A DNA stretch of 64,000 nt, from the IMG/VR virus record IMGVR_UViG_3300002835_000070, positions 1 to 64,000 of that record; one strand, given 5' to 3'. Source of the stretch: a virus. The first letter of the stretch is position 1. Each line of letters opens with the position of its first letter. Below, piece by piece: positions 52,896 through 60,463 of this stretch. The notes under the pieces are model-generated. The model was not told the origin of the DNA and did not search any database. It saw only the letters and a list, made by a program, of their open reading frames with translations. The position numbers and the translations under genes were made by a program.

Positions 52896-53543
52896 ATGGA
52901 ATTTAACGATTTAACATACGGAAATCCAACTGTTGAGGATTTAGTTTACATTCAGGGAAATGGATTGACAGACGACCTTTTTGAAACATTAAAGTCCAAG
53001 TTGTCATATCCAAAAAATGATTCTGAATTAGTTAAGGACGAACTTAACGAAATTGTAGATGCTTTGGCAACAATGGCTCAACCTGAAAATCAAAACTATT
53101 TAAAAAGATACAAGTCTTACGATAGGAATTTAATTCAGTCGCTTTCAGCAATATTTAAACAAAGAAATATTGATGTTGAACAATTGTGTAAAGACGTAGT
53201 TATGGATATGCAAAATTTGATTTATAAATTAAAATTTTACTATCAAAGACCACGACCAAAGCAAATTGCGCAATATTACAAGTTGAAATTATTTCCATAC
53301 AAAAGTTTTTCAGCACACACGCCATCGTTCCCTTGCGGACATTGCGTACAAGCAATTGTAATGCTTAACGTAATAGGAAATAAAAACCCTACTGAATATC
53401 CGTTCTGTAAAGAACTAATTGAAGATATTGCATACAGTAGAGTATATTTAGGACATCATTTTCCAAGCGATAATGACGGAGCAAGAGAAATTGGTAAAGC
53501 GATTTTAAAACACCCTGAATTTGCGAAAAAATACGGCATATAA
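52896..53543 (+). CDS. PAP2-superfamily phosphatase
   Basis: A 215-residue protein with all three signature motifs: K-x6-RP (LKFYYQRPRP near residue 109), PSxxxGH as PSFPCGH near 143, and SRxxxxxHxxxD as SRVYLGHHFPSD near 183. The catalytic His residues and Arg are all present. No membrane helix or signal peptide is visible, unlike typical membrane PAP2 enzymes. It would dephosphorylate phosphatidate, undecaprenyl pyrophosphate or nucleotides. In a virus with a membrane, a lipid or glycan-carrier substrate is an attractive possibility. Confidence 0.85.
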   Translation: MEFNDLTYGNPTVEDLVYIQGNGLTDDLFETLKSKLSYPKNDSELVKDELNEIVDALATMAQPENQNYLKRYKSYDRNLIQSLSAIFKQRNIDVEQLCKDVVMDMQNLIYKLKFYYQRPRPKQIAQYYKLKLFPYKSFSAHTPSFPCGHCVQAIVMLNVIGNKNPTEYPFCKELIEDIAYSRVYLGHHFPSDNDGAREIGKAILKHPEFAKKYGI

Positions 53544-53591
53544 ATTTATTTGTACGCCTTAATAAAAACCAAGACTAAACTAACAACAATT

Positions 53592-53978
53592 ATGAAACAC
53601 GAGGAATATGAACTACAAAAATCAGTAGCCCGTTATTTATCTTACCAATATCCAGATGTTGAATATATGTCGGATACTATTGCCTCTGTAAAACTTACCG
53701 AAAGACAGGCAGGGCGAAACAAACTTGTTCAAAAGAACAATTTTAAATGTCCTGATATTTTGATATTTGAGCCACGCAATAACTTTTGTGGCTTGTTTAT
53801 AGAACTTAAAATTGAAACCCCTTTCAAGAAAGACGGTACAATTAAGGCTTCTCAAAAAGACCATTTGAAACTACAACACGAATGTTTACTTAAACTAACC
53901 TCAAAAGGTTATAAGGCGGTATTTTCTTGGAATTTTGATATGACAAAGCAAATTATTGACGAATACTTAAATCAATAG
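53592..53978 (+). CDS. VRR-NUC-type nuclease
   Basis: 128 residues; the ATG at 53592 is preferred to the TTG at 53550. CPDILIFEPRNNFCGLFIEL followed by K is a complete PD-(D/E)-x-K active site with VRR-NUC spacing. An LQHECLLKLTSKGYKAVFSW segment follows, also family-typical. Such nucleases resolve branched DNA. Position before the DnaA-like gene and packaging genes suggests a role in replication-intermediate resolution or genome trimming. Confidence 0.85.
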   Translation: MKHEEYELQKSVARYLSYQYPDVEYMSDTIASVKLTERQAGRNKLVQKNNFKCPDILIFEPRNNFCGLFIELKIETPFKKDGTIKASQKDHLKLQHECLLKLTSKGYKAVFSWNFDMTKQIIDEYLNQ

Positions 53979-53980
53979 CT

Positions 53981-54412
53981 ATGACTCAAGAAACTAACGA
54001 TGTATCAAAGGTATTAAAGGAGTTGGATAAAACCATTCAGGTAATAGGAACAGAAAAGCTAATTGAGATTCTAAAATACTCACGGCTTAATATGGCAAAC
54101 ATAAACGAGGAACAAATTAACAGGTCTTTAGAAATAATTAAAGTTGTTTGTGATGAATTTAATATTTCATTAGTTGAGTTCTTCGACAGAAAGCGTAAAA
54201 CCAATAGAAGAACTGCAATAGGCATTTGCGCCTATCTAATTCAAAAAGAATTAAATCTTGACAATTCAAACATATCATACATTTTGAAAAAACCTGACGA
54301 AGTAATATCTTTGTACAAACAAGAAATAATCAGATTGAACTCAAACCATCCTCAAGACATACAGGTATTGGAAAAAATAAAAATAATAAGTGAAACTATA
54401 AAATTACAATAA
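53981..54412 (+). CDS. Protein with DnaA-domain-IV-like helix-turn-helix
   Basis: A 143-residue protein. Residues 60-110 (VEFFDRKRKTNRRTAIGICA, YLIQKELNLDNSNISYILKK) follow the pattern of the DnaA DNA-binding domain IV, where a basic RKR/RTAI helix and a helix-turn-helix recognise DnaA boxes. The AAA domain of DnaA is absent. It could bind the viral origin or a packaging site, or regulate transcription. Confidence 0.5.
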   Translation: MTQETNDVSKVLKELDKTIQVIGTEKLIEILKYSRLNMANINEEQINRSLEIIKVVCDEFNISLVEFFDRKRKTNRRTAIGICAYLIQKELNLDNSNISYILKKPDEVISLYKQEIIRLNSNHPQDIQVLEKIKIISETIKLQ

Positions 54413-54415
54413 AAA

Positions 54416-55558
54416 ATGAGCAACCAAGAAAAACAAATAGAAGAAGTTTATGCAGAAGTAGTGCAAACAATTGATGATGATTTCTCTCCGTTAGATGCCC
54501 CCGTAAAACAGAGGGCATATACACAACACAAATTAGACGACAGTCAAGTAATGCAGGATTTGGAAGAACCAAGTTTTGAAAGACCAAGTTTTGCAGACCT
54601 TGATGGAAGTGCCGAAGAGGAATCATCAGAACCTGAAAGACCTTTTAACCCGTCTTATAATGAATTAGACGGTAAAGAAAAGACAATGGGGGCTGAAATG
54701 ATGGCTGAAATGACTTTGGACATTTACGAAAAGGGTTGTTTCTATATGGGTAAAATACCCGAAATCAGTGAGCAAAAATTAGATAAGTTAATTGCAGAGG
54801 GGGAAATAGACCCGTCAATCCAACTTCAAACAGAAGCGGGTTCAATGCCTATTAAAGATTTTGCAGTAGAGTTCAACGACAGTATTAAAGATGCTTTTGC
54901 GGTAACTGACGAATTTAAAGAAAAAGTAAAACCACCATTAATCCGTGTTTTCAAAAAACGTGGAATTGGAATGACCGATGAGCAATTATTGGCTTACTAC
55001 TTTATTTCAGATTTAGGAGCAAAAGGCGCACAAGCGTTTATGTTGCGTAAAACGGCTAATAGCATTTTGGATTCTTTGAGAGAAAACACTTTGGCAATTA
55101 GAGAAAATCAATTAAGAACAGAAAGACCAACTCCTCCACCTGCGCCACAACAATCGTATCAGGAAAGAACTGATTGGGATACTTCGTCAAAACCGAGAAA
55201 CGTAAATACTACCGATTCCGAACCAATAGATAGAGAGGACTTTGACTATTCCGAAAACATAGCAGAAGTTATACAAAAACCTGTTAAGAAAGAAAAACTT
55301 GAAAAACCTGTAAGAAGAAAGCCTCAAACTAATTTAGAAGAGCAATTAGCTTATTTTGAGCCTGAAGAACAAGAAGTTTTTAGTAACTTAAAAGATAAAG
55401 ACGGTTTTACAGATAGATTTCAAGACGTAGCAGGTATGCCTCAATATGGCGACCCTGTAATGATGTCAGAATTAGAGAAGTTGAGTAAGAAAGACCCAAC
55501 TAAACCTGTTAGAAAAGTAAGAACAACTGCTTTAAGAAAACCAAGAAATAAAAAATAA
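54416..55558 (+). CDS. Putative assembly protein
   Basis: A 380-residue protein. The first 90 residues are acidic and unstructured; 95-230 are helical (MGAEMMAEMTLDIYEKGCFY, MTDEQLLAYYFISDLGAKGA). The C-terminal third is basic and low-complexity (EKLEKPVRRKPQTN, TTALRKPRNKK). The acidic/basic polarity is like scaffolding proteins and the gene is next to the packaging ATPase, so an assembly role is plausible. No family recognised. Confidence 0.5.
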   Translation: MSNQEKQIEEVYAEVVQTIDDDFSPLDAPVKQRAYTQHKLDDSQVMQDLEEPSFERPSFADLDGSAEEESSEPERPFNPSYNELDGKEKTMGAEMMAEMTLDIYEKGCFYMGKIPEISEQKLDKLIAEGEIDPSIQLQTEAGSMPIKDFAVEFNDSIKDAFAVTDEFKEKVKPPLIRVFKKRGIGMTDEQLLAYYFISDLGAKGAQAFMLRKTANSILDSLRENTLAIRENQLRTERPTPPPAPQQSYQERTDWDTSSKPRNVNTTDSEPIDREDFDYSENIAEVIQKPVKKEKLEKPVRRKPQTNLEEQLAYFEPEEQEVFSNLKDKDGFTDRFQDVAGMPQYGDPVMMSELEKLSKKDPTKPVRKVRTTALRKPRNKK

Positions 55559-55560
55559 TT

Positions 55561-55677
55561 ATGGCAAGTAATATAGCGAATAATAAAAACAACAATAACA
55601 ATCCTATATGGGTTGTTATGTTGTTATTCGTAATTTGGCTTATATTAATTTTTTTAAGACTTAAACAAACTTTATAA
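55561..55677 (+). CDS. Tiny single-pass membrane protein next to the ATPase
   Basis: A 38-residue protein: an Asn-rich N-terminus, one membrane helix (IWVVMLLFVIWLILIFL) and a basic end. One base separates its stop from the ATPase start. It may dock the packaging ATPase at the virion membrane, as P20 and P22 do at the PRD1 vertex; this is inference from position. Confidence 0.6.
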   Translation: MASNIANNKNNNNNPIWVVMLLFVIWLILIFLRLKQTL

Positions 55678-55678
55678 T

Positions 55679-56503
55679 ATGGAAGAAAGAGAACCGAAAT
55701 TATTAGTTGCAGTTGGACGTAAAGGGTGCGGTAAAACTTTTTCAACAAGAAAAATGCTTACAAGTTATGTTCAAGGCAATATTTCAAAAGGTATTGCCCC
55801 AAGAAGAGTTTTAATATTTGATGTAAATGATGAGTTTGAGGACATAAAAGCATTGGCTTTAAAAGATGTGGCTTTATTTTCTATGCACCCAAAAATAGAG
55901 ATAAGAAGAATTAGACCATTCAACAAGGACGGAAGACCTATGGGTATTAATGAAATGCAAGAAACATTATTTAAAATAGTTAATAATTTTAGAGGAGGAA
56001 TGCTTTTGTTAGAGGATTTAAACGGTTACGTTGGGGATTATATCCCACAGGATTTAATAGGTAAAATAGTAAGAGCAAGACACGCAGATTTGGACATAAT
56101 TACGCATTTTCAATCAATAGGAAGAATATCGCCTAAAATTTGGCAGAACGTCAACGCTATTCGTTTTCACAAAAATACAGATTCAGTTTTAAAACATTCC
56201 AAGAAATTTGATAATTTTTCAGAAATGTTTTTATTAGTGGAGGCTTATGTAAATTCCGAGTATCATTTAGGAAATGAAAGAATACAAGTTTGGGTTGATA
56301 CAGAAAACGAAAAAATTAAAATACCAAAAGAAAATATAGCTAAATTTGAAAAAATTGTAGAATTGTACTTAATGGAAAACCATAAAAGAATACTTTCCCC
56401 TTTATTAAATAAAAATATTTTCTTTAAAAATAATAAACCATTAACAATGCAAGAAGTTTTAAAAATAAAAAAAGCAGAAATGTTAAAATATTATTTAGAT
56501 TAA
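55679..56503 (+). CDS. Genome-packaging ATPase, FtsK/HerA superfamily
   Basis: A 274-residue P-loop ATPase. Walker A is VGRKGCGKT at residues 12-20. Walker B is GGMLLLEDLN near 107-116. A Q-containing sensor is in ITHFQSIGR near 141. Length and motif order match packaging ATPases of the PRD1-adenovirus lineage (PRD1 P9, PM2 P2, poxvirus A32), not terminases, which carry a nuclease domain. It is the strongest single marker that the virus is tailless with a membrane. Next gene is a minus-strand endonuclease. Confidence 0.88.
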   Translation: MEEREPKLLVAVGRKGCGKTFSTRKMLTSYVQGNISKGIAPRRVLIFDVNDEFEDIKALALKDVALFSMHPKIEIRRIRPFNKDGRPMGINEMQETLFKIVNNFRGGMLLLEDLNGYVGDYIPQDLIGKIVRARHADLDIITHFQSIGRISPKIWQNVNAIRFHKNTDSVLKHSKKFDNFSEMFLLVEAYVNSEYHLGNERIQVWVDTENEKIKIPKENIAKFEKIVELYLMENHKRILSPLLNKNIFFKNNKPLTMQEVLKIKKAEMLKYYLD

Positions 56504-56517
56504 AAATAAATATTTTT

Positions 56518-57111
56518 TTATAAATATTTATTTGTAATTCCGTTTTGTTTTTCAAAATCAACTCTTTTTTGGTAAGCCTCCTCTTCAGTTTTAAACATTC
56601 CGAACCGAACAGATTTTCCATTAAACTGAATTGAACTTCTCCATTTATTATCTCTTTTAAAATATGAAACGCCAATATATTTACTTGTGCAGTTTGAATT
56701 TTTAACCCTATGACAGCTATTTTCCCTATTGTTTACCCATTCTAAATTTGAAATTTTATTATTAAGTTTATTTCCGTCAATATGGTTTACTTGCGGATTA
56801 TTTTTTGGGTTATTAATAAACGAAATAGCAATCAGCCTATGTATTTTTTTTGTAATTTCAAGTGCATTTTTACAAAAACCTACTTCCCAATAACCCCTTT
56901 TACTTATATGTGGTTTTTTTATTAATACCTTATAAATGCACTTTTTCCCACTTATAATAAGTGTTTTCTCTAAAGATTTTACTCTTCCAAGATTCGATAT
57001 TTGATAATACCCCTCGTAATCAGGAACATCTTTCCATTCTTCAACACGAGTAACACCATTATCATCTATATAGACAATATCTTCTAAACTTAAATCTTTG
57101 TAGTAATCCAT
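56518..57111 (-). CDS. HNH homing endonuclease, NUMOD4-HNH-AP2 type
   Basis: A 197-residue protein on the minus strand, one of only two minus-strand genes found. NUMOD4: WKDVPDYEGYYQISNLGRVK near residue 26. HNH_3: NNPQVNHIDGNKLNNKISNL near 103. An AP2-type DNA-binding unit ends it (SKYIGVSYFKRDNKWRSSIQ). It has its own promoter and separates the packaging gene from the lysis operon. A selfish element that has settled in an intergenic position. Confidence 0.93.
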   Translation of the reverse strand: MDYYKDLSLEDIVYIDDNGVTRVEEWKDVPDYEGYYQISNLGRVKSLEKTLIISGKKCIYKVLIKKPHISKRGYWEVGFCKNALEITKKIHRLIAISFINNPKNNPQVNHIDGNKLNNKISNLEWVNNRENSCHRVKNSNCTSKYIGVSYFKRDNKWRSSIQFNGKSVRFGMFKTEEEAYQKRVDFEKQNGITNKYL

Positions 57112-57122
57112 AAAATAAAAAA

Positions 57123-57160
57123 CCCATAAATCAATAGGTCGAAGTCTATATCATTATGGG
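57123..57160. other. Stem-loop in the endonuclease leader
   Basis: CCCATAA (57123-57129) pairs with TTATGGG (57154-57160), with a further ATAG/CTAT helix inside. On the plus strand a T-rich tract follows, so it may act as a weak terminator for transcription from the packaging genes. On the minus strand it lies in the endonuclease leader. Confidence 0.4.
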
Positions 57161-57202
57161 AATTTAATTATTTTTTTTATTTCGGCTTCGACTCCGACAG
57201 TA

Positions 57203-57230
57203 CAAATATAACTAATGTATTTTGACCAAA
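57203..57230 (-). promoter_or_regulatory. Promoter of the minus-strand homing endonuclease
   Basis: On the minus strand TTTG at 57227-57230, a 16-base spacer and TATATTTG at 57203-57210. A near-consensus Bacteroidota promoter, 92 bases upstream of the endonuclease start. Confidence 0.75.
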
Positions 57231-57269
57231 ATAAAAATTAAGTATTTTTTATGAAAAATAAAATTATTC

Positions 57270-57296
57270 TTTGTAAAATTCTTTTCACTACCTTTG
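57270..57296 (+). promoter_or_regulatory. Promoter of the lysis operon
   Basis: TTTG at 57270-57273, a 15-base spacer and TACCTTTG at 57289-57296, followed by a 66-base leader to the ATG at 57363. It and the promoter on the other strand are divergent with about 40 bases between them. Confidence 0.75.
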
Positions 57297-57362
57297 ACAG
57301 ATGCTATAAAATAGCTTAAACCAAGAAACTTTAATAACAAATAAATCAATAAAATTAAAGTT

Positions 57363-57605
57363 ATGAAAAAAAGTAGATTTAGTAAGTTATGTCTAAAAGA
57401 CCTTTCACGGGGTGTGATAATGACAGTAGGTACAACTTTTGTAGGGTTGTGTAGCACAAGTGTAGTTTCGGGAATATTTCCTGCGGTTGCAGATTTTATT
57501 AATATGGGTAAGGTAGGTTTGCTTTCAGGAGCAGTTTATTTAGTTAAAAACTTCCTTACAAACTCAAAAGGCGAATTTTTAAAACAAGAAGAAGATGTCG
57601 TATAG
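57363..57605 (+). CDS. Holin-like membrane protein
   Basis: An 80-residue protein with a basic N-terminus, a hydrophobic segment (GVIMTVGTTFVGLCSTSVVS) and a second one near residue 50 (KVGLLSGAVYLVKNFL), and a charged tail. Position directly before the peptidoglycan hydrolase, with an 11-base overlap, and the two-segment topology point to a holin. Family not recognised. Confidence 0.6.
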   Translation: MKKSRFSKLCLKDLSRGVIMTVGTTFVGLCSTSVVSGIFPAVADFINMGKVGLLSGAVYLVKNFLTNSKGEFLKQEEDVV

Positions 57606-58122
57606 TTATTTAAGCAAAGAGGCTTCGCCTCAAATTTTAGTTCAAGCAAAATCCCTTTTAGGAACTAAAGAAATTGTAGGCGTTATTCATAATAAAACTA
57701 TTATGAGTTGGGCTAAAGGTTTAGGTCTTGAAAAAATATATACCTCTGACGAAATCGCTTGGTGCGGTTTATTTATGTCAGAAGTTTGTAAAAAAGCGGG
57801 GGTAGAAACCAACTTAACCCCTAAAGATTCATTGTGGGCTTTAAATTGGAGTAAATTTGGAACAAAGCAATCAGTAGCGATGCTTGGGGATATTCTTACT
57901 TTTAAAAGAAACGGAGGCGGACACGTTGGTATTTATGTTGGGGAAGACGATACTTGCTATCATATTCTTGGGGGAAACCAATCTAATATGGTTTGCGTTA
58001 CTCGAATTGAAAAATCAAGAGTTAACAGTATTAGACGTACAAGTTGGAAGTCAAAACAACCAAGTAATGTAAGGGTAATAAAACTCGAAAGTAACGGTAT
58101 AATTTCTAAAGACGAGAGTTAA
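57595..58122 (+). CDS. Endolysin, TIGR02594-type peptidoglycan hydrolase
   Basis: A 175-residue NlpC/P60-like (CHAP-related) enzyme. The catalytic Cys is in EIAWCGLFMSEVCKKAG near residue 58, and the His in GGGHVGIYVG near 104. No signal peptide, so export depends on the holin-like protein. It cleaves peptide or amide bonds in the host wall for exit. Confidence 0.88.
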   Translation: MSYSYLSKEASPQILVQAKSLLGTKEIVGVIHNKTIMSWAKGLGLEKIYTSDEIAWCGLFMSEVCKKAGVETNLTPKDSLWALNWSKFGTKQSVAMLGDILTFKRNGGGHVGIYVGEDDTCYHILGGNQSNMVCVTRIEKSRVNSIRRTSWKSKQPSNVRVIKLESNGIISKDES

Positions 58123-58123
58123 T

Positions 58124-58513
58124 ATGGAAAATTTAAAAAATGTTTTATCAAACAAACTAAACCTGCTTATACTTTTGGTAGCAATTATTTTTTGCTTCCA
58201 AGTTTTTAGTTTATTTAGTAACGGTAATGAAACCCAAAAAATCAACTACATCAAAGATGAAATATCTGATTTAAAAACAGGGGTAAAGGTTATTTACGAT
58301 TCATACGAAAGAATGGATAAAAAAATTGAAACTTTCAATACGAAAATAAATAACATTGACAATCAAGTAAAAATAAATAATACTAAAATAGATAATCTAA
58401 AAAAAGATGAAAAAACTAAAATTGATAATTTCAAGTCTTATGATGCTCGTATGTATGAGCGTTATTTCACAGAACGCTATGCAAAAAAGCCAAGTACCGC
58501 TACAATCAAATAA
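58124..58513 (+). CDS. Membrane-anchored coiled-coil protein (inner spanin-like)
   Basis: A 129-residue protein with an N-terminal helix (LNLLILLVAIIFCFQVFSLF) and a long periplasmic-type coiled coil (IETFNTKINNIDNQVKINNT). It starts 1 base behind the endolysin. Topology and position suit an i-spanin; the last 107 bases overlap the next gene in another frame, a common arrangement for Rz/Rz1 pairs. Confidence 0.55.
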   Translation: MENLKNVLSNKLNLLILLVAIIFCFQVFSLFSNGNETQKINYIKDEISDLKTGVKVIYDSYERMDKKIETFNTKINNIDNQVKINNTKIDNLKKDEKTKIDNFKSYDARMYERYFTERYAKKPSTATIK

Positions 58514-58844
58514 AGTAGTAATAGATACTTCCATAGCAAGGAAAATAGCAACAGACCTTGTAAGAGGAGATTTCTGTAAAGCAGAAATAAAGTTAGTCAG
58601 AAGCAATTTAGACTTAACGAAGAAACAAGTAGTACTAAAAGACAGTATCATAAAGACTTTAGGAACTCAAAAGGAAGAACTTAATTTGATTATTTCAAAA
58701 AAAGATGAAATGTTTTCCAAACAAGAGGAAATATCGAATAGTTATAAAAAAGAATTGTCAAAACAAAAGGGAACAACGTTCCTTTATAAGTTACTATCCC
58801 TGTTAGGTGTTGTTTCTACCTCACTACTCATAATAAAACCATAA
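58407..58844 (+). CDS. Secreted protein with C-terminal helix (spanin-like)
   Basis: A 145-residue protein. A signal peptide (LKLIISSLMMLVCMSVISQ) is followed by a coiled coil (LDLTKKQVVLKDSIIKTLG) and a C-terminal hydrophobic stretch (LYKLLSLLGVVSTSLLII). The signal peptide has a Cys in its hydrophobic part but no clear lipobox. Together with 58124 it may bridge the inner and outer membranes at lysis. Last gene of the lysis operon. Confidence 0.55.
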   Translation: MKKLKLIISSLMMLVCMSVISQNAMQKSQVPLQSNKVVIDTSIARKIATDLVRGDFCKAEIKLVRSNLDLTKKQVVLKDSIIKTLGTQKEELNLIISKKDEMFSKQEEISNSYKKELSKQKGTTFLYKLLSLLGVVSTSLLIIKP

Positions 58845-58847
58845 CAC

Positions 58848-58877
58848 AAAGCGCACCAATACGGTGCGTTTTTTTTT
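58848..58877 (+). terminator. Rho-independent terminator of the lysis operon
   Basis: CGCACC at 58852-58857 pairs with GGTGCG at 58863-58868 across a 5-base loop, followed by a T-run to 58877. Confidence 0.9.
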
Positions 58878-58953
58878 GCTCATTACCTTTACGTTGAGAA
58901 TAATTAAATAGTTTGTGAATTATTATTTAATGATAAAGTAGGCGTTAAATAAA

Positions 58954-58981
58954 TTTGATGTGCTATTATGCTATAAATTTG
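58954..58981 (+). promoter_or_regulatory. Promoter of the candidate capsid unit
   Basis: TTTG at 58954-58957, a 16-base spacer and TAAATTTG at 58974-58981, a full match to the Bacteroidota consensus. The preceding TAAATTTG (58950-58957) forms part of the -33 element, so tandem boxes are present. Between a terminator upstream and one downstream, it defines a separate, probably very active unit. Confidence 0.8.
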
Positions 58982-59046
58982 GCTTTGATATTATTTCTGT
59001 AAATTAATATCATTAAAAATAAGTTTAACAAAAAAATCATTCTGAA

Positions 59047-59178
59047 ATGAAAAACGAAATTGTTCCTTTATTGAAAAGCGTTGCCGTTGTAGTTGTAGGT
59101 GTGTTAGTTGCTAACTATGTTCAAAAAACATTGTTGACTAAAGCAGTTGTCGCTCCCGCTTCTTCTTCAGCAGTATAA
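59047..59178 (+). CDS. Tiny single-pass membrane protein, cotranscribed with the candidate capsid
   Basis: A 43-residue protein: MKNEIVPLLKSVAVVVVGVL start and a membrane helix through VANYV, then a flexible Ala/Ser-rich end. It is the first gene of the strong unit, 54 bases before the capsid candidate, so it should be abundant. Probably a virion membrane protein. Confidence 0.65.
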   Translation: MKNEIVPLLKSVAVVVVGVLVANYVQKTLLTKAVVAPASSSAV

Positions 59179-59232
59179 TTAGGTGTCAAAACCGAGTAAA
59201 AAAATTAGTAAATAATATTAAATTAAATTAAA

Positions 59233-59928
59233 ATGTCAAACGTAAGAAGATATTTAAGCAATGCACGTCAAAGTGCAATGGAATCTTTCTCAAATGCTGA
59301 CGGATTCATCGACCAAGACCTGTCATTCACAGGAGATGATTTCTTTAGAGCAGACGGAGGAATGGGGCAACAAGATATTCAAACATCTCAACCCTACATT
59401 ATCAACGTTACTTCTACATCAGGAGCAGCGATTGCTAACTTTGCTATATTAGGTTCATACCAATATATCAATAACACAGGATTCGTTAACGGTTCGTTAA
59501 CAATCGGTCCAGTGACTGTGAGTTCAGGTATTCCTGACATCACTTACCAAGAAATGTTATACCAATTTATGAATAATCCTTATTCTGTTGGTTTAACTTA
59601 CATCCAATCGGCTACTACTAACCAAGTTCTACAAACTTTGTCAGTAAACACGAGAGATGCGAATGGTAACTTGGCACAAAAAACTTTAGTGCCTACAATT
59701 GACCCATATCAGCAACAAACGAATATCGTTGCAATGAAGTATGCTTACCGTATTGATGGTTTCACAAAAATCATCATTGCTCAAATTTTAGCAACTGCTA
59801 CATTGTCATTATACTTCTATCCTGCTGATAACATCAACCTTGCAAGAGCATTGGGTGGTCAACCTGTAAGCAGACAATTCGGAACACCTCCTGTAACTAA
59901 TGGACAAACCATCAAGTTAAGAGCGTAA
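59233..59928 (+). CDS. Candidate major capsid protein
   Basis: A 231-residue protein and the type member of the family found at 6650, 14648 and twice in 17225. An N-terminal 50-residue arm precedes QPYIINVTSTSGAAIANFAI, IPDITYQEMLYQFMNNPYSV, GLTYIQSATTNQVLQTLSVN, the block TRDANGNLAQKTLVPTIDPY with QQQ, RIDGFTKIIIAQIL and a final LYFYPAD. Strand-rich composition, rich in Thr, Asn and Gln, no Cys. The strong promoter, the dedicated terminator and codon choice richer in C than its neighbours agree with very high expression. Capsid role and a jelly-roll fold are inferred, not proven. Confidence 0.7.
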   Translation: MSNVRRYLSNARQSAMESFSNADGFIDQDLSFTGDDFFRADGGMGQQDIQTSQPYIINVTSTSGAAIANFAILGSYQYINNTGFVNGSLTIGPVTVSSGIPDITYQEMLYQFMNNPYSVGLTYIQSATTNQVLQTLSVNTRDANGNLAQKTLVPTIDPYQQQTNIVAMKYAYRIDGFTKIIIAQILATATLSLYFYPADNINLARALGGQPVSRQFGTPPVTNGQTIKLRA

Positions 59929-59966
59929 TTATCAGTGATGATATAACGAATTAATGTATAATTTAG

Positions 59967-60006
59967 AAAAAGAGCAAGTTTGATTTATTTCTACTTGCTC
60001 TTTTTT
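59967..60006 (+). terminator. Rho-independent terminator behind the candidate capsid gene
   Basis: GAGCAAGT at 59972-59979 pairs with ACTTGCTC at 59993-60000 across a 13-base loop, with A-run before and T-run to 60006. Confidence 0.92.
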
Positions 60007-60023
60007 GCTTAAAACAAATAACT

Positions 60024-60461
60024 ATGAACGTATATGAATATGTTGCGGATTCAAATCCAAGAGTAGCAGAACAAATAATGAACTCATTTAATTATGATGT
60101 CGTTAATTCTGCTGATATGGGATTGAGCCAATTAGTTGACAAGGTCGGAGAACCTGCTTTGCAAAAAGTAATGGAAAACCACCCTGATAAAGAAATTATT
60201 TTAGAGATGTTCTCTAAAAAAGAGGATAGTAAGGATAGTACTTGCGGTTGCGATAGTTGTAGATACAGAAATCGAAATGGCAATGAAAATTTGAATTATC
60301 TTAATATGACAGGCAGTGGGAATGTTTCTCCTACTAATGTTCCAAATACAACTGCTACTGATTCTACTTCAAATACTCATTTATTGGCAAACCAAACAAA
60401 TGTCATTTTAGTAGTATCTGCATTATTCATAGCAACTGCATTAATTTTAAAAAATAAATAA
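60024..60461 (+). CDS. Virion-type protein with helical domain, Cys cluster and C-terminal anchor
   Basis: A 145-residue protein. Residues 1-65 form a helical domain (NPRVAEQIMNSFNYDVVNSA, GEPALQKVMENHPDKEII). CGCDSC near 74 could bind metal. A flexible Asn/Thr linker leads to a C-terminal helix (VILVVSALFIATALIL). The helical domain resembles that in 61150 and perhaps 60464. Confidence 0.6.
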   Translation: MNVYEYVADSNPRVAEQIMNSFNYDVVNSADMGLSQLVDKVGEPALQKVMENHPDKEIILEMFSKKEDSKDSTCGCDSCRYRNRNGNENLNYLNMTGSGNVSPTNVPNTTATDSTSNTHLLANQTNVILVVSALFIATALILKNK

Positions 60462-60463
60462 AA

